NCBI RefSeq assembly: GCF_001298445.1
Contig: NZ_CP012036.1
Coordinates: forward strand, 2,235,263-2,299,262
Direction of reading: 5' to 3'
DNA: 64,000 nucleotides
Source: Nostoc piscinale CENA21
GTDB lineage: Bacteria > Cyanobacteriota > Cyanobacteriia > Cyanobacteriales > Nostocaceae
Every line of letters begins with the position of its first letter. Within the stretch, counting starts at the first letter, position 1. Shown piece by piece: positions 25,106 through 34,661 of the stretch. The notes beneath the pieces were generated by a model. The model was not told where the DNA came from. It did no database searches and saw only the letters and a program-made list of their open reading frames with translations. A program made the position numbers and the translations under genes.

Positions 25106-25891
25106 ATGCTGCGTTTATCATATCAAGCTTTAATTACACCTTTAGTAGCCTGTTTTAGCGTATTAGGAGTTAGCGCCCTGCAATTCCCTCGATTACAATC
25201 ACTGCTAACTAACCAACAAGATGTTTCGTTAGAAGTTTTACAAAAAGATATCAAAGCTGAAAATCTCCGGTTAAATTTATTAAAAGAGATACCTAGTTTT
25301 GGTTATGACAACTTGATGGCTAATTGGGTTTATCTCAATTTCTTGCAGTACTTTGGTGATGATGAAGTGCGAGAAAAAACAGGTTATAGTCTTAGCCCAA
25401 AATATTTTGATATTATTATTAAAAATGACCCAAAATTTTTAGGAGCTTATGTCGGGCTTTCTACTAGCACTTCTTTGTATGCTGCTATGCCAGAACGCTC
25501 AATTAAATTAATGGAAGAGGGTTTACGCAGTATGACTCCTCAAGTTCCAGAAAAATCTTACTATATATGGCGTTATAAAGGTACTGATGAATTATTATTT
25601 TTAGGAAATTCTCAAGCTGCACAAAATTCTTTCAGTATGGCAGCTAATTGGGCAAATAACTATTCCGATCCAGAAAGTAAATATATAACTCACAATTCCT
25701 ATCAAACCGCTTTATTTTTGAGCAAAAATCCTGATAGCAGGTACGCTAGAATTGCTACCTGGGCAATGATATTAAGTAATGGAGTCGATGAAAAAACTCG
25801 CAAAAGAGTAGTCAGAGAAATTGAGGCTTTAGGAGGAAAGGTAATTAGCACTCCAGAGGGTAACAAAATTACTTTTCCCCCAAAGGATTGA
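25106..25891 (+). CDS. Conserved cyanobacterial exported protein with TPR-like helices
   Basis: This 261-residue protein has an N-terminal hydrophobic segment (ALITPLVACFSVLGVSALQF) that is a signal anchor or peptide, then helical TPR-like segments (FGYDNLMANWVYLNFLQYFGDD, RSIKLMEEGLRSMTPQVPE, GNSQAAQNSFSMAANWANN). The FGYDNLxANWVYLxFLQYFGD motif is typical of a conserved cyanobacterial family of unknown function. Monocistronic. No specific role assigned. Confidence 0.7.
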   Translation: MLRLSYQALITPLVACFSVLGVSALQFPRLQSLLTNQQDVSLEVLQKDIKAENLRLNLLKEIPSFGYDNLMANWVYLNFLQYFGDDEVREKTGYSLSPKYFDIIIKNDPKFLGAYVGLSTSTSLYAAMPERSIKLMEEGLRSMTPQVPEKSYYIWRYKGTDELLFLGNSQAAQNSFSMAANWANNYSDPESKYITHNSYQTALFLSKNPDSRYARIATWAMILSNGVDEKTRKRVVREIEALGGKVISTPEGNKITFPPKD

Positions 25892-26017
25892 AGAAAAAAA
25901 TGTCTGAATCAAAAATTCAGGATTCAGAAGAGTTCATTAGTCCAGTTGTGCAGCATTTATACTCCATCCTGATTTCTTGACTGTTAAGAGGCTATTTATA
26001 AAGTAAATATTTAAGTA

Positions 26018-26081
26018 GGGTGTGTTACAGCTATACAAAGATTTTGGAACTTAAAAGAGTGAGAATTAGCTGTAACGCACC
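26018..26081. repeat. GGGTGTGTTACAGCTA palindromic repeat
   Basis: GGGTGTGTTACAGCTA (26018-26033) and TAGCTGTAACGCACC (26067-26081) form inverted arms around about 33 bp. This is a common cyanobacterial GGTGCGTTAC-type dispersed element in the spacer between two convergent genes. Confidence 0.6.
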
Positions 26082-26170
26082 ATCTTTCTCGGTGCGTTCA
26101 GCGTTGCTATAAAGCACCCTAGAATTTAAGGTTTACTTGATAAATCATCTCTAACAATGTTAGCTATTCG

Positions 26171-26866
26171 TTAGCCGTAGGGGGAGTAGCGGGTGTAGTC
26201 TGTTGACGCTGTTCGCGTTTTTTTGCGGTCGGCTAAGAGCATATCTGCCATTACTGCTAGTGCTTGTGACATTTTCTCTAAATTAGAGCGATATAACTCC
26301 AAATCTTTGTTGAGTTTGTCTTCAGATAAATGCAACCCAGCCGCAATTGTTTTGATTGCGTCAGTGCGTTGCTTTTCATCTTTAACCAAGTCTGGGTCTG
26401 ACTCTTCTAGTAAGGAAAATAGACCAATGGCAAACAAGCGATTGTACTTAAATTGAGAATTGTTGGAGATCGCTTGCAATTGTGATTGTAAATCAGGATC
26501 ACGGTCTAAATGATGAGTTTGACTTAGCCAAGCAATTAAATCACTAGCTGCTAAACTTTTTGCCAAAGCTTTTAACCTTTCAGCATCCTGTCTATATCGC
26601 TGTGGGTCTTGTTCTACAGCCTGACAGATAGCCTGAAAAATTGATTCTTTGTCTCTTTCTGGTTGATAGCCTTGCATAAAGCGGTCAAAGGTTGTGACAA
26701 CGCCCAAGGCATAAATTGGATTGTAACTAAAATCAACATTTACTGATAGTAGGTGCATTTCCACCATCAACTCTTCTACTACCCGACGATAGATTGTGTT
26801 GATGGGGCGGGTATGTAAGGAGTAGAAAGTTCTCTTGGTATCAGAGACAGTACGGACGTTATTCAC
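26171..26866 (-). CDS. thf1: Photosystem II biogenesis protein Thf1/Psb29
   Basis: This 231-residue protein has the diagnostic Psb29/Thf1 N-terminus (VRTVSDTKRTFYSLHTRPIN, VVEELMVEMHLLSVNVDF, LGVVTTFDRFMQGYQ). It contributes to photosystem II assembly and repair and, in cyanobacteria, to FtsH protease stability at the thylakoid membrane. The C-terminal third is helical and charged (DKLNKDLELYRSNLEKMSQAL), as usual. Length is normal. Divergent from cpcT. Confidence 0.95.
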   Translation of the reverse strand: MNNVRTVSDTKRTFYSLHTRPINTIYRRVVEELMVEMHLLSVNVDFSYNPIYALGVVTTFDRFMQGYQPERDKESIFQAICQAVEQDPQRYRQDAERLKALAKSLAASDLIAWLSQTHHLDRDPDLQSQLQAISNNSQFKYNRLFAIGLFSLLEESDPDLVKDEKQRTDAIKTIAAGLHLSEDKLNKDLELYRSNLEKMSQALAVMADMLLADRKKTRTASTDYTRYSPYG

Positions 26867-27171
26867 AAAAAAAATATTAAGAATGTTAAGGGCGAAGTTA
26901 CTTTATTGTCTCCCTTAAAGGCTACTTTGCCAAGTTCGGCTTTCTCATCAGAATTTTTGGTTAATTTGGTAGCATGGGGGGGATCAACGTTATCAACAGA
27001 GAATTTCCACCAAATTCTTTCAGATTGGCGAATCAATAACAAATTTTCAGCTAGGGGCAGAATTGTCTATTTCGCTGCATACACTCAGTGGTGACTATGA
27101 GTTCCCTACTGAATTTATTTTGACTCCCGAATTATTTTTGATCCAACATTTTGAATTGTGCATCTCAACTT

Positions 27172-27789
27172 ATGAGCCTTTCACCGCTTCTCATTACTCT
27201 AGGTAATTATATAGCTGGGGAATTTGACAATCGAGAACAAGCTTTAGCAGAGCCTGCTTGGTATGTTCATTTGCGGATGTGGCAAAGACCAGTGAACTTA
27301 TTCACTCAAGACAGTATTACTTTGTTTGCTGAACAAGCGAATATTGTCAACTTAGATCGTCCTTATCGCCAGCGAATTATGCGGTTAAGGGCAGGGAAAA
27401 ATTGGGATGCACCTTTGCAACTCCAGTACTATATGCTTAAAGATCCAAGTGCCTTAAGTGGCGCAGGCCGTAATCCTGCTTTACTCAAGACACTCACAGT
27501 CGAACAATTAGATTTATTGCCGGGGTGTGTATTGACACTAACTCAGGAAGAATTAACTCCCAAAAACTATAAGTTTATCGCTACGCAACCAACCGAGACT
27601 CGTTGCTGCTTTAATTATCAAGGCAACAATATACAAGTTTCCTTGGGGTTTACAGCTACAGCAGCAGAATTTTACAGCTACGACAAAGGCATTGACTCGG
27701 AAACTGGCAAAGCAACTTGGGGAGCGATTTTAGGGCCTTATCGCTACACTAAACGGGAACAGTATTCTCTTGATGGTGCTGAGTGCTGA
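27172..27789 (+). CDS. cpcT: CpcT/CpeT-family phycobiliprotein lyase
   Basis: This is about 205 residues from the ATG at 27172 (MSLSPLLITLGNYIAGEFDN). CpcT/CpeT hallmarks: REQALAEPAWYVHLRMWQRPV, YRQRIMRLR, LLPGCVLTLTQ, and the C-terminal TWGAILGPYRYTKREQY. The CpcT type attaches phycocyanobilin to Cys-155 (numbering of phycocyanin beta) in the antenna. Which bilin and partner this copy serves cannot be seen from sequence alone, because CpeT is in the same family. Confidence 0.88.
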   Translation: MSLSPLLITLGNYIAGEFDNREQALAEPAWYVHLRMWQRPVNLFTQDSITLFAEQANIVNLDRPYRQRIMRLRAGKNWDAPLQLQYYMLKDPSALSGAGRNPALLKTLTVEQLDLLPGCVLTLTQEELTPKNYKFIATQPTETRCCFNYQGNNIQVSLGFTATAAEFYSYDKGIDSETGKATWGAILGPYRYTKREQYSLDGAEC

Positions 27790-27873
27790 GTGCTGAGTAA
27801 AAAAGCCTAACTGTTAGCCTTGAGCAGTTTTCTCAGAGGTTGTTAGTGCAGTTATTCATACTCAGCACTGAAT
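27778..27873. repeat. GTGCTGAGT array with inverted partner
   Basis: Three GTGCTGAGT copies overlap the end of cpcT (27776-27798), and ACTCAGCACTGAATTAA follows at 27861-27876 next to the convergent STAS gene. The copies are the same as at 1671-1869. The arms could form a shared hairpin ending both transcripts, though no T-tract is clear. Confidence 0.5.
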
Positions 27874-28259
27874 TAACTGGCGATACTCCGAGGAACACCT
27901 TCTAAAGCTTCCTCTTCTGTTTCAAAAATTTCAAATACTGTGTCCATCATGGTAACTTCAAACACGAGTTTGGCTTCTGGGTGTACATTGCAGATGCGGA
28001 AACTGCCTTTGACTTTATCCGCATCGCGCATCCCAGCTACCAAAGAGGTAAGACCAGAACTATCAATAAAATTTACTTGCCCAAGATTCACCACTACATG
28101 GCGACTCAACTTAGAAATACATTCCTGCAACTTTAAGCGAAACTGCCAAGCTGTGGTGATATCCAGACGACCAGCCGGTGTTAAAACTATGACGGTGTTA
28201 CCGTCTTGGGTGGTATAGGTTGTTTGATCTATTTTTATCACTAAAAATCCCCGTGGCAC
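27873..28259 (-). CDS. STAS-domain anti-sigma-factor antagonist
   Basis: This 128-residue SpoIIAA-like protein (TPAGRLDITTAWQFRLKLQE, VVVNLGQVNFIDSSGLTSLVAG) has the phosphorylatable Ser in the DSSGL motif intact. Such proteins release a target when dephosphorylated by PP2C phosphatases. A second STAS gene at 46252 is next to a PP2C regulator. The start is the ATG at 28259; a GTG at VIKID is possible. Confidence 0.88.
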   Translation of the reverse strand: MPRGFLVIKIDQTTYTTQDGNTVIVLTPAGRLDITTAWQFRLKLQECISKLSRHVVVNLGQVNFIDSSGLTSLVAGMRDADKVKGSFRICNVHPEAKLVFEVTMMDTVFEIFETEEEALEGVPRSIAS

Positions 28260-28640
28260 TCATTTTCAAATTGACTATTGCTGGATTGAGCCTGAGATTG
28301 GTGAGTCAAACAACTTACTCTTTTGGTAATCCTGACTTTCGTAGGCACGAAAGCTTGACAGAAACTTGGTAAATTAGTTGACTCACCGCTTAAGAGGACT
28401 ATCCAGTGCTGACACTTGAGATAAACAAGTTATAGCTAAAATAGTCACCTAATTACTAGGTGCTTACCTTTAGTAGTGTAACTCACTAAAAAAAGTGCTG
28501 AGTACTAATGAAAGTGCTGAGTTGAAAGCTCTGAGTGCCAAGTAACGAATATGCAGAATTTTATATTCCTATACAACGCACCCAATACTGAACTTTCTCG
28601 GCAGATAAATTTCACTTGGGGGATTACATTGTATGTGATC
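28260..28640. other. Spacer between STAS and hemF genes
   Basis: About 380 bp. It holds GTGCTGAGT-type repeat units (28496-28535) on the hemF side and a TCAACTAATTTACC/TGAGTCAAACAACTTA region near 28300-28390. It presumably contains the STAS promoter. No gene supported. Confidence 0.4.
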
Positions 28641-29683
28641 TTAGGGGGTTGTTGTCCAATTGATCCAATCTTGCGGCTTGAGGAAAGTATTATACAATTC
28701 GGCTTCCGGGGAATTGGGTTCGGGCTGATAACCATATTCCCAGCGTACTAAGGGCGGTAAGGACATAAGAATCGATTCGGTGCGGCCGTTGGTTTGGAGT
28801 CCAAAAATTGTGCCACGGTCGTAAACCAAGTTAAATTCCACGTAGCGGCCGCGGCGGTAGAGTTGGAAGTTGCGCTCGCGATCGCCATATTCTATTTCAT
28901 GTCGCCGTTCTACAATTGGCACGTAAGCTGGTAAAAAAGCTCTTCCACTGCTGTTGATAAAGGCAAATAAATCTTCCCAAGTCCGTTGCGCTACTACTCC
29001 TACTTGGTCGCTGTAATTCGCTGCTGGGCCTTGGGGGTTAGGGCCGCGATATAAAGTACCTTGACCATCTTGATAATCAAAGAACAAACCGCCGACCCCC
29101 CGTGTCTCATTGCGATGTTTGAGGTAAAAATACTCATCACACCAAAGCTTAAACACTGGGTAATACTCGGCGTGGTGTTGATCACAAGCTTGTTTCAAAG
29201 TTTTGTGGAAATGGGCTGCATCTTCGGCGAAGGGGTAATAAGGTGTTAAGTCAGCACCGCCACCAAACCACCAAACGGGGCCAGCTTCAAAATAACGGTA
29301 GTTAAGTGAACTGTGGGGACATAAGGGTTGCGTGGATGTAACACCAAAGAAGTACCTGTAGCATAAAATTGGTGTCCTTCCGCTTCTGGACGTTGGGCTA
29401 AAATCGAGGGCGGCAGATGAGAACCCCAAACTTCAGAAAAATTTACACCTGCTTGTTCAAAAATTCTGCCATCACGCAGTACACGCGATCGCCCACCACC
29501 ACCCTCTGGACGTTCCCAAGCATCTTCTTGAAACTTACCCACACCATCTAACTCGGCCAACGCTTGGGTAATTTCGTCTTGCAGCTGTTTCATAAACTGA
29601 CTCACCCTTGCCTTAGCATCCGTTGGCGGCAAGAACTTGGATGAGGCTGCTTTTACTGTTGGGGTGTGCGAATTAGTCAACAT
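28641..29683 (-). CDS. hemF: Oxygen-dependent coproporphyrinogen III oxidase HemF, frame broken
   Basis: HemF converts coproporphyrinogen III to protoporphyrinogen IX in haem and chlorophyll synthesis. The N-terminal frame (29683 to about 29300: FLPPTDAKARVSQFMKQLQDE, WERPEGGGGRSRVLRDGRIFEQAGVNFS) ends wrongly after VPTVHL. The other frame resumes NYRYFEAGPVWWFGGGADLT and continues to GYQPEPNSPEAELY. Adding one A at 29302-29303 (CACTTAAC to CACTTAAAC) restores a 347-residue protein of normal length. The rest is fully conserved, which suggests a sequencing error or a very recent mutation. An oxygen-independent HemN elsewhere could compensate. Confidence 0.9.
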
Positions 29684-30127
29684 AGAGATTCCCGAACCTT
29701 AATTACAATTGCCAAAAACCCAGAAATTTTCCGTTAAAAATTGGTAGACAATAAGAACTGTTTTTTTAGCTCGACTTACTCAAACTACTTTTGTCTTAGT
29801 TGTCACACTTTTAAACGATTGATGTGTATGACTAGAGTTATTTTCCCTCAAATGCGTATAGGCTTGTATATTGACTCAGTTTTTTTTGTACTTCTTGATG
29901 GGAACATTCTGGTGTTAGATCAACTTCAGGCAAGTTAGTATATGCCGTACTGATGATGGTGATGCCCTGCAAGCCTCGGTTTCCAGCCCTAGCAACCTTG
30001 TTATTATCTGTGACTAATCGGTACTTGCGATGCTGCCACCAATATTGAGAAATGTTAAATCAAAGCAATCATGATTGCTCACCATACCAGAGTTAACAGC
30101 AAGTCTGTAGCGAGGAGGATAAGGCAA
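29684..30127. other. Spacer upstream of hemF and the SRPBCC gene
   Basis: About 440 bp between divergent genes; promoters for both should lie here. No gene is supported (a 65-codon frame at 29741-29938 has no features). The GGTTTCCAGCCCTAGCAACC stretch at 29980 is not recognised. Confidence 0.4.
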
Positions 30128-30652
30128 ATGCGAGGTTGGTTATCAAAATTCATCCACCGCAAACGTCGTCGCTTTTGTGCGTCTTTGGTCAGGACGTATC
30201 GAGAGATTAGTGACGCTTCTGTAGATGAACTGTGGCAAAAAGTAGTTGACTTAACCGATGTATCCTGGCATCCCCTACTCAAAAGTACTAATGTACCCTA
30301 CGGATTAGTCCCCAAACCAGGATTAATTTATCAAGCCGTCACCCGCTTTTCGCCCTTTCCTATCCGTATCTTTGTAGAACGGGTAAATCCCAGAGAACTT
30401 TTGAGTGTGAGAGTGCTGGCAATTCCTGGGGTGGAAGAGAGAATTACTTATCAAGTGGAATCTACGGTGTGTGGAACTTGTTTGTCTTATTCTGTCACCC
30501 TCAAAGGCTGGCTATCTCCCCTGATTTGGTCATTTTCTCGTCCCTATGCAGATCGGGTGGCACGTTCTTTAGTTGAAGCCGTAGAAAATGCCGCAGTGCA
30601 AGCGGTATCTAGTAAGAAAAAACCGTTGAATGATGGTTGTTTTGATTTTTAG
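30128..30652 (+). CDS. SRPBCC/polyketide-cyclase-like protein
   Basis: This is about 174 residues; the start at 30128 (MRGWLSKFIHRKRRRF) is decided by a strong GAGGAGG Shine-Dalgarno at 30111-30117; an upstream ATG at 30071 lacks one. Features fit the START/SRPBCC fold: an ISDASVDELWQKVVDL helix, then beta strands with GLIYQAVTRF, IRIFVERV, ERITYQVES and a long C-terminal helix (PYADRVARSLVEAVENAAVQA). A hydrophobic cavity binding a small molecule or lipid is likely; the ligand is unknown. Upstream of mrp. Confidence 0.7.
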   Translation: MRGWLSKFIHRKRRRFCASLVRTYREISDASVDELWQKVVDLTDVSWHPLLKSTNVPYGLVPKPGLIYQAVTRFSPFPIRIFVERVNPRELLSVRVLAIPGVEERITYQVESTVCGTCLSYSVTLKGWLSPLIWSFSRPYADRVARSLVEAVENAAVQAVSSKKKPLNDGCFDF

Positions 30653-30851
30653 AAATGAGGGAGTGATGAGTTGGGAGTAGGGGTTGGAGGTTAGAAGCCA
30701 AATCCGAAATTTGGTACTGCCAAAATTATTTTCTCATCCTTGACTCCCTACACCCTACTCCCTATTCCCGACTCCCCAACAAAGTTAAGATTCTATTAGG
30801 TGAGAATAAAAAATTTCTTAAATTTTTTACGGCGGTAATGCTGAAAACACT

Positions 30852-31925
30852 ATGTACGATGTCCTTGATTCCCGTTCTGTCTTAGAAGTATTGCGGCCTG
30901 TGCAAGACCCAGAACTCCGCAAGAGTCTGGTAGAACTGAATATGATTCGCAACGTTAACATTGACGGTGGCAAGGTGAGCTTTACTTTGGTTTTGACCAC
31001 ACCTGCCTGTCCTTTACGTGAATTTATTGTTGAAGATTGTGAAAAAGCTGTTAAAAAACTCCCAGGCGTGATGGAAGTCGAGGTAGAAGTCACAGCCGAA
31101 ACACCCCAGCAAAAAAGTTTACCTGATCGCAATGGTGTTCCGGGTGTGAAAAATATTTTGGCAGTTTCCAGTGGCAAAGGTGGTGTAGGTAAAAGCACAG
31201 TGGCGGTGAATATCGCCGTCGCCCTGGCCCAAACAGGTGCAAAAGTTGGTTTGCTGGATGCTGATATTTACGGCCCCAACGATCCCACCATGTTGGGACT
31301 AGGTGATACTCAAATTGTGGTTCGCTCTACCGATAAAGGTGAAGTGTTAGAACCTGCCTTTAATCATGGAGTCAAATTAGTCTCAATGGGCTTTTTGATT
31401 GATAAAGACCAGCCGGTGATTTGGCGGGGGCCGATGCTGAATGGTGTGATTCGCCAGTTTCTTTATCAAGTGGAATGGGGCGAGCTAGATTATTTAATTG
31501 TGGATATGCCGCCGGGAACTGGTGATGCTCAGTTAACTTTAGCCCAAGCTGTACCAATGGCGGGATCTGTAATTGTAACAACACCACAAACCGTCGCTTT
31601 ATTAGATGCTCGGAAAGGATTACGGATGTTTCAGCAAATGAACGTCCCTGTTTTGGGAATAGTAGAAAACATGAGTTACTTTATTCCCCCGGATATGCCA
31701 GATAAACAGTACGATATTTTCGGTTCTGGTGGTGGTGAAAAAACTGCTACAGAATTGGGAGTGCCTTTATTGGGTTGCGTACCCTTGGAGATTTCCACGA
31801 GAGTTGGTGGTGACAGTGGTGTGCCGATTGTGGTGTCTCAACCAGATTCGGCTTCGGCGAAAGCCTTAAAAGCGATCGCCCTGACTATCGCCGGTAAAGT
31901 ATCAGTCGCTGCACTGACGGCATAA
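30852..31925 (+). CDS. mrp: Mrp/ApbC-type P-loop Fe-S cluster carrier
   Basis: This 357-residue protein has an N-terminal DUF59/MIP18 domain (VLRPVQDPELRKSLVELNM, ending with ACPLREF) and a Mrp/NBP35 ATPase domain with deviant Walker A (AVSSGKGGVGKSTVAVN), a DADIYGPNDPTMLG motif, and PPGTGDAQLTL. The expected CxxC for Fe-S binding is not clear in the C-terminal part, as in some cyanobacterial Mrp. It loads Fe-S clusters onto apoproteins. A short leader repeat lies upstream. Confidence 0.93.
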   Translation: MYDVLDSRSVLEVLRPVQDPELRKSLVELNMIRNVNIDGGKVSFTLVLTTPACPLREFIVEDCEKAVKKLPGVMEVEVEVTAETPQQKSLPDRNGVPGVKNILAVSSGKGGVGKSTVAVNIAVALAQTGAKVGLLDADIYGPNDPTMLGLGDTQIVVRSTDKGEVLEPAFNHGVKLVSMGFLIDKDQPVIWRGPMLNGVIRQFLYQVEWGELDYLIVDMPPGTGDAQLTLAQAVPMAGSVIVTTPQTVALLDARKGLRMFQQMNVPVLGIVENMSYFIPPDMPDKQYDIFGSGGGEKTATELGVPLLGCVPLEISTRVGGDSGVPIVVSQPDSASAKALKAIALTIAGKVSVAALTA

Positions 31926-32172
31926 ATTTTTTAATTTTGTCTGATTCCTGGGCAATTGCCTGGGAATACAGATTATGAATTGAGAATTTAGAAGTTAAAA
32001 TTCAGAAGTCACTATTTCTCATTCTTTAAGTATGAGGAATATAGTGAAAAAGTATTTTGGTTTGAGAAATAAATTCATAGGTTGGTAAACTCCTCCTGAA
32101 TTTTACTTACTGTTTCCTAAATTCTTTTACTCAGTAAATTTAACTCTCCAAATTAAATTTTAAAATCACACA

Positions 32173-33489
32173 ATGTTGTTAAAACGTTCACTTCCCAAAG
32201 TTCGCTGGAAATCTTGGGTTAAACCTTGGCAACAAGTAGATTGGTTATTATTTTGTTTGCCTGTGGCCGTCAGTATGTTTGGCGGTCTGATGATTCTTAG
32301 TACAGAACTCAAACAACCGGTGACAGATTGGTGGTGGCACTGGTTAGTAGCAGGAATTGGCACTTTTATCGCGTTATTTTTAGCTCGTATCCGCTACGAA
32401 AATCTACTCCAGTGGCATTGGATTACTTATGGTCTAACTAACCTGAGTTTGATTGCGGTGATGCTGGCTGGTACGAGTGCTAAAGGCGCACAACGCTGGA
32501 TTAGCGTTGCAGGTTTTAATGTTCAACCGTCGGAATTTGCCAAAATTGGCATTATTATTACCCTCGCCGCCTTATTACACAAGCGGACAGCTTCTTCCCT
32601 GGATAACGTCTTTCGCGCCTTGGCGATTACTGCCGTTCCTTGGGGACTAGTATTTTTACAACCAGATTTGGCGACATCTTTGGTATTTGGAGCGATCGTT
32701 TTAGGAATGTTGTACTGGGCTAATGCCAATCCAGGCTGGCTCATCTTGTTGATTTCTCCGGTAGTTTCCGCCATTTTGTTTAGTATTTACTGGCCTTTAT
32801 CAGAGCCAATCATCTTATTTAAAGAATTAGCGTTAGGGCCTTTAGGGATAGTTTGGTCATTTGCAATGGCAATTGTAGGCTGGCAAACACTTCCTTGGCG
32901 AAGATTTGGACTGAGTGCGATTGGCGCTTGGATTCTGAATATTTGTGGTGGTGAACTCGGTGTTTTTGCCTGGAACCATGTTTTAAAAGAGTATCAAAAA
33001 GACCGCCTCACCGTATTTATTAACCCCGATCATGATCCTCTGGGCGCAGGCTATCACCTGATTCAATCGCGGATTGCCATTGGTGCAGGCGAAATTTGGG
33101 GATGGGGTTTGTTTAAAGGGCCGATGACTCAACTCAATTTCGTTCCTGAACAGCATACAGACTTTATTTTCTCTGCTGTAGGTGAAGAATTTGGGTTTGT
33201 GGGTTGTTTAGTGGTTTTGTTTGTGTTTTGCTTGATTTGCTTTCGTCTGTTACACGTAGCCCAAACTGCCAAAGATAATTTTGGTTCCTTATTGGCGATT
33301 GGTGTTTTGTCGATGATTGTATTTCAGTTGATTGTGAATGTGGGAATGACCGTTGGTTTAGCACCTGTGGCTGGAATTCCCTTACCGTGGATGAGTTATG
33401 GCCGTTCTGCAATGCTGACTAATTTCATCGCTTTAGGAATAGTAGAATCGGTGGCAAACTTCCGACAAAAGCAGAAGTATTATTTATGA
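32173..33489 (+). CDS. rodA: RodA-type peptidoglycan glycosyltransferase (SEDS)
   Basis: This 438-residue multi-pass membrane protein of the SEDS family polymerises peptidoglycan glycan strands in elongation. Signature stretches: GAQRWISVAGFNVQPSEFAKIG, LQPDLATSLVFGAI, DRLTVFINPDHDPLGAGYHLIQSRIAIGAG (the catalytic Asp is in the related loop), NFVPEQHTDFIFSAVGEEFGF, GIPLPWMSYG. About 10 hydrophobic helices. Slightly longer than E. coli RodA owing to an insertion around 205-245, typical of cyanobacteria. Confidence 0.93.
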   Translation: MLLKRSLPKVRWKSWVKPWQQVDWLLFCLPVAVSMFGGLMILSTELKQPVTDWWWHWLVAGIGTFIALFLARIRYENLLQWHWITYGLTNLSLIAVMLAGTSAKGAQRWISVAGFNVQPSEFAKIGIIITLAALLHKRTASSLDNVFRALAITAVPWGLVFLQPDLATSLVFGAIVLGMLYWANANPGWLILLISPVVSAILFSIYWPLSEPIILFKELALGPLGIVWSFAMAIVGWQTLPWRRFGLSAIGAWILNICGGELGVFAWNHVLKEYQKDRLTVFINPDHDPLGAGYHLIQSRIAIGAGEIWGWGLFKGPMTQLNFVPEQHTDFIFSAVGEEFGFVGCLVVLFVFCLICFRLLHVAQTAKDNFGSLLAIGVLSMIVFQLIVNVGMTVGLAPVAGIPLPWMSYGRSAMLTNFIALGIVESVANFRQKQKYYL

Positions 33490-33597
33490 GTCGCCTGTTA
33501 TTTGTCATCAGTCAATAGTTTTAATGCAAAGGACAAATGACCAATGACAAAGGACAAGTATTAAGCTATTAACAGTAAACCAGCGAGGGTAAAAATC

Positions 33598-33798
33598 ATG
33601 ATTCTGCCTGGAGCAACTGTTCGTGTTAAAAATCCCGCAGATACCTACTATCGCTATGAAGGACTCGTACAACGGGTAAGTGATGGCAAGGTAGCTGTAT
33701 TGTTTGAAGGTGGCAATTGGGATAAGCTAATTACCTTTCGCCTGTCAGAGTTGGAACCTGTAGACACCACAGCAGGACGGAAAGCAGGTAAAAAGTAA
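33598..33798 (+). CDS. ndhS: NAD(P)H dehydrogenase-1 subunit S
   Basis: This 66-residue SH3-like subunit (MILPGATVRVKNPADTYYRY, GLVQRVSDGKVAVLFEGG, NWDKLITFRLSELEPV) matches NdhS (CRR31 type), which helps form the ferredoxin-docking site of photosynthetic complex I. Starts at ATG 33598 after a short, repeat-like spacer. Length matches the family. It stands upstream of the HAS-barrel gene. Two petF genes near 51 kb encode the electron donor type. Confidence 0.9.
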   Translation: MILPGATVRVKNPADTYYRYEGLVQRVSDGKVAVLFEGGNWDKLITFRLSELEPVDTTAGRKAGKK

Positions 33799-33888
33799 AA
33801 AGTAAAAAGTAAAAAGGCAAAAGAAAAATAACTAACTCTTTTGCCTTTCGTGTTCCACCTTTTGCATTTTGCCTTTTAACTTGATTCT

Positions 33889-34545
33889 ATGCGTCTTCCT
33901 CTACCACAATTTGCGACAAGCGATCGCCACCCCAGCCACATTGCGGAGGTGATTGAGACTAATACTACTGAATTTCTGGCACAATGCTTGGAACCAGAGG
34001 ATTTGAGCTTTCCGGCTATGCCACCTTTTGGTAGTTGGGTTTGTGCTGTGGATGAAGAGTCTGGAAATCAAGTGTATGCTGTGGTGTCTTATGCTACAAC
34101 GATGCCGATAGATTCTGTACATCGGGCTGTGGCGATGGGTTTGTCATTGCAGGAATTACGAGAAGAACAACCACAGATATTTGCCATGCTCAAAACGGAA
34201 TTTCGGGCGGCGATTGTTGGTTTTTCACCACCTACCCAAAATTCCTCAGCAATTCCCCGGATATATCAGTATTTACCGCCCCGCCCACCGCAAATTCACC
34301 AAGCGGTTTATCGCTGCGAAGCGGAAGCAATTATTAAATTTACAGAAGAATTAGATTTTTTACGGACATTATTGTCTGTAAATGGTGCGCCAGTAGAGTC
34401 TTTAACGGCAGCAGCTATTCGAGATGTTTATCAGTTACGCAAAGCTGACAGAGAATGGCTGGTGAAAGCGGGACGAATGCTGAGTGTGCTGCTGAAAGAT
34501 GATTATGACCGCTTACGGTTTATTTTGAGTCAAATCCATCCATAG
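33889..34545 (+). CDS. HAS-barrel domain protein, function unknown
   Basis: This 218-residue conserved cyanobacterial protein has an N-terminal HAS-barrel (HIAEVIETNTTEFLAQC, PFGSWVCAVDEESGNQVYAVVSY), like the barrel of HerA ATPases but without an ATPase domain. The C-terminal half is helical (EELDFLRTLLSVNG, EWLVKAGRMLSVLLKDDYDRL). The role is unknown, possibly a ring adaptor. It follows ndhS by 90 bp; the inverted AAAAGTAAAAAG / CTTTTTGC-type repeat between them separates the genes. Confidence 0.7.
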   Translation: MRLPLPQFATSDRHPSHIAEVIETNTTEFLAQCLEPEDLSFPAMPPFGSWVCAVDEESGNQVYAVVSYATTMPIDSVHRAVAMGLSLQELREEQPQIFAMLKTEFRAAIVGFSPPTQNSSAIPRIYQYLPPRPPQIHQAVYRCEAEAIIKFTEELDFLRTLLSVNGAPVESLTAAAIRDVYQLRKADREWLVKAGRMLSVLLKDDYDRLRFILSQIHP

Positions 34546-34661
34546 GTAGTTATTTTATGCAAAATTACCTAAGTAATCTCAAATAAGCTGTTTTGTCATT
34601 TATCAGGGTGGCTTTTATAATGATTTATTTTGATTGTGCGATCGCTTATTAAGCGATCGTT

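Noticed and set aside
29741..29938. 65-codon frame in the hemF/SRPBCC spacer
   Set aside because: Composition and lack of motifs suggest a chance frame in AT-rich DNA.
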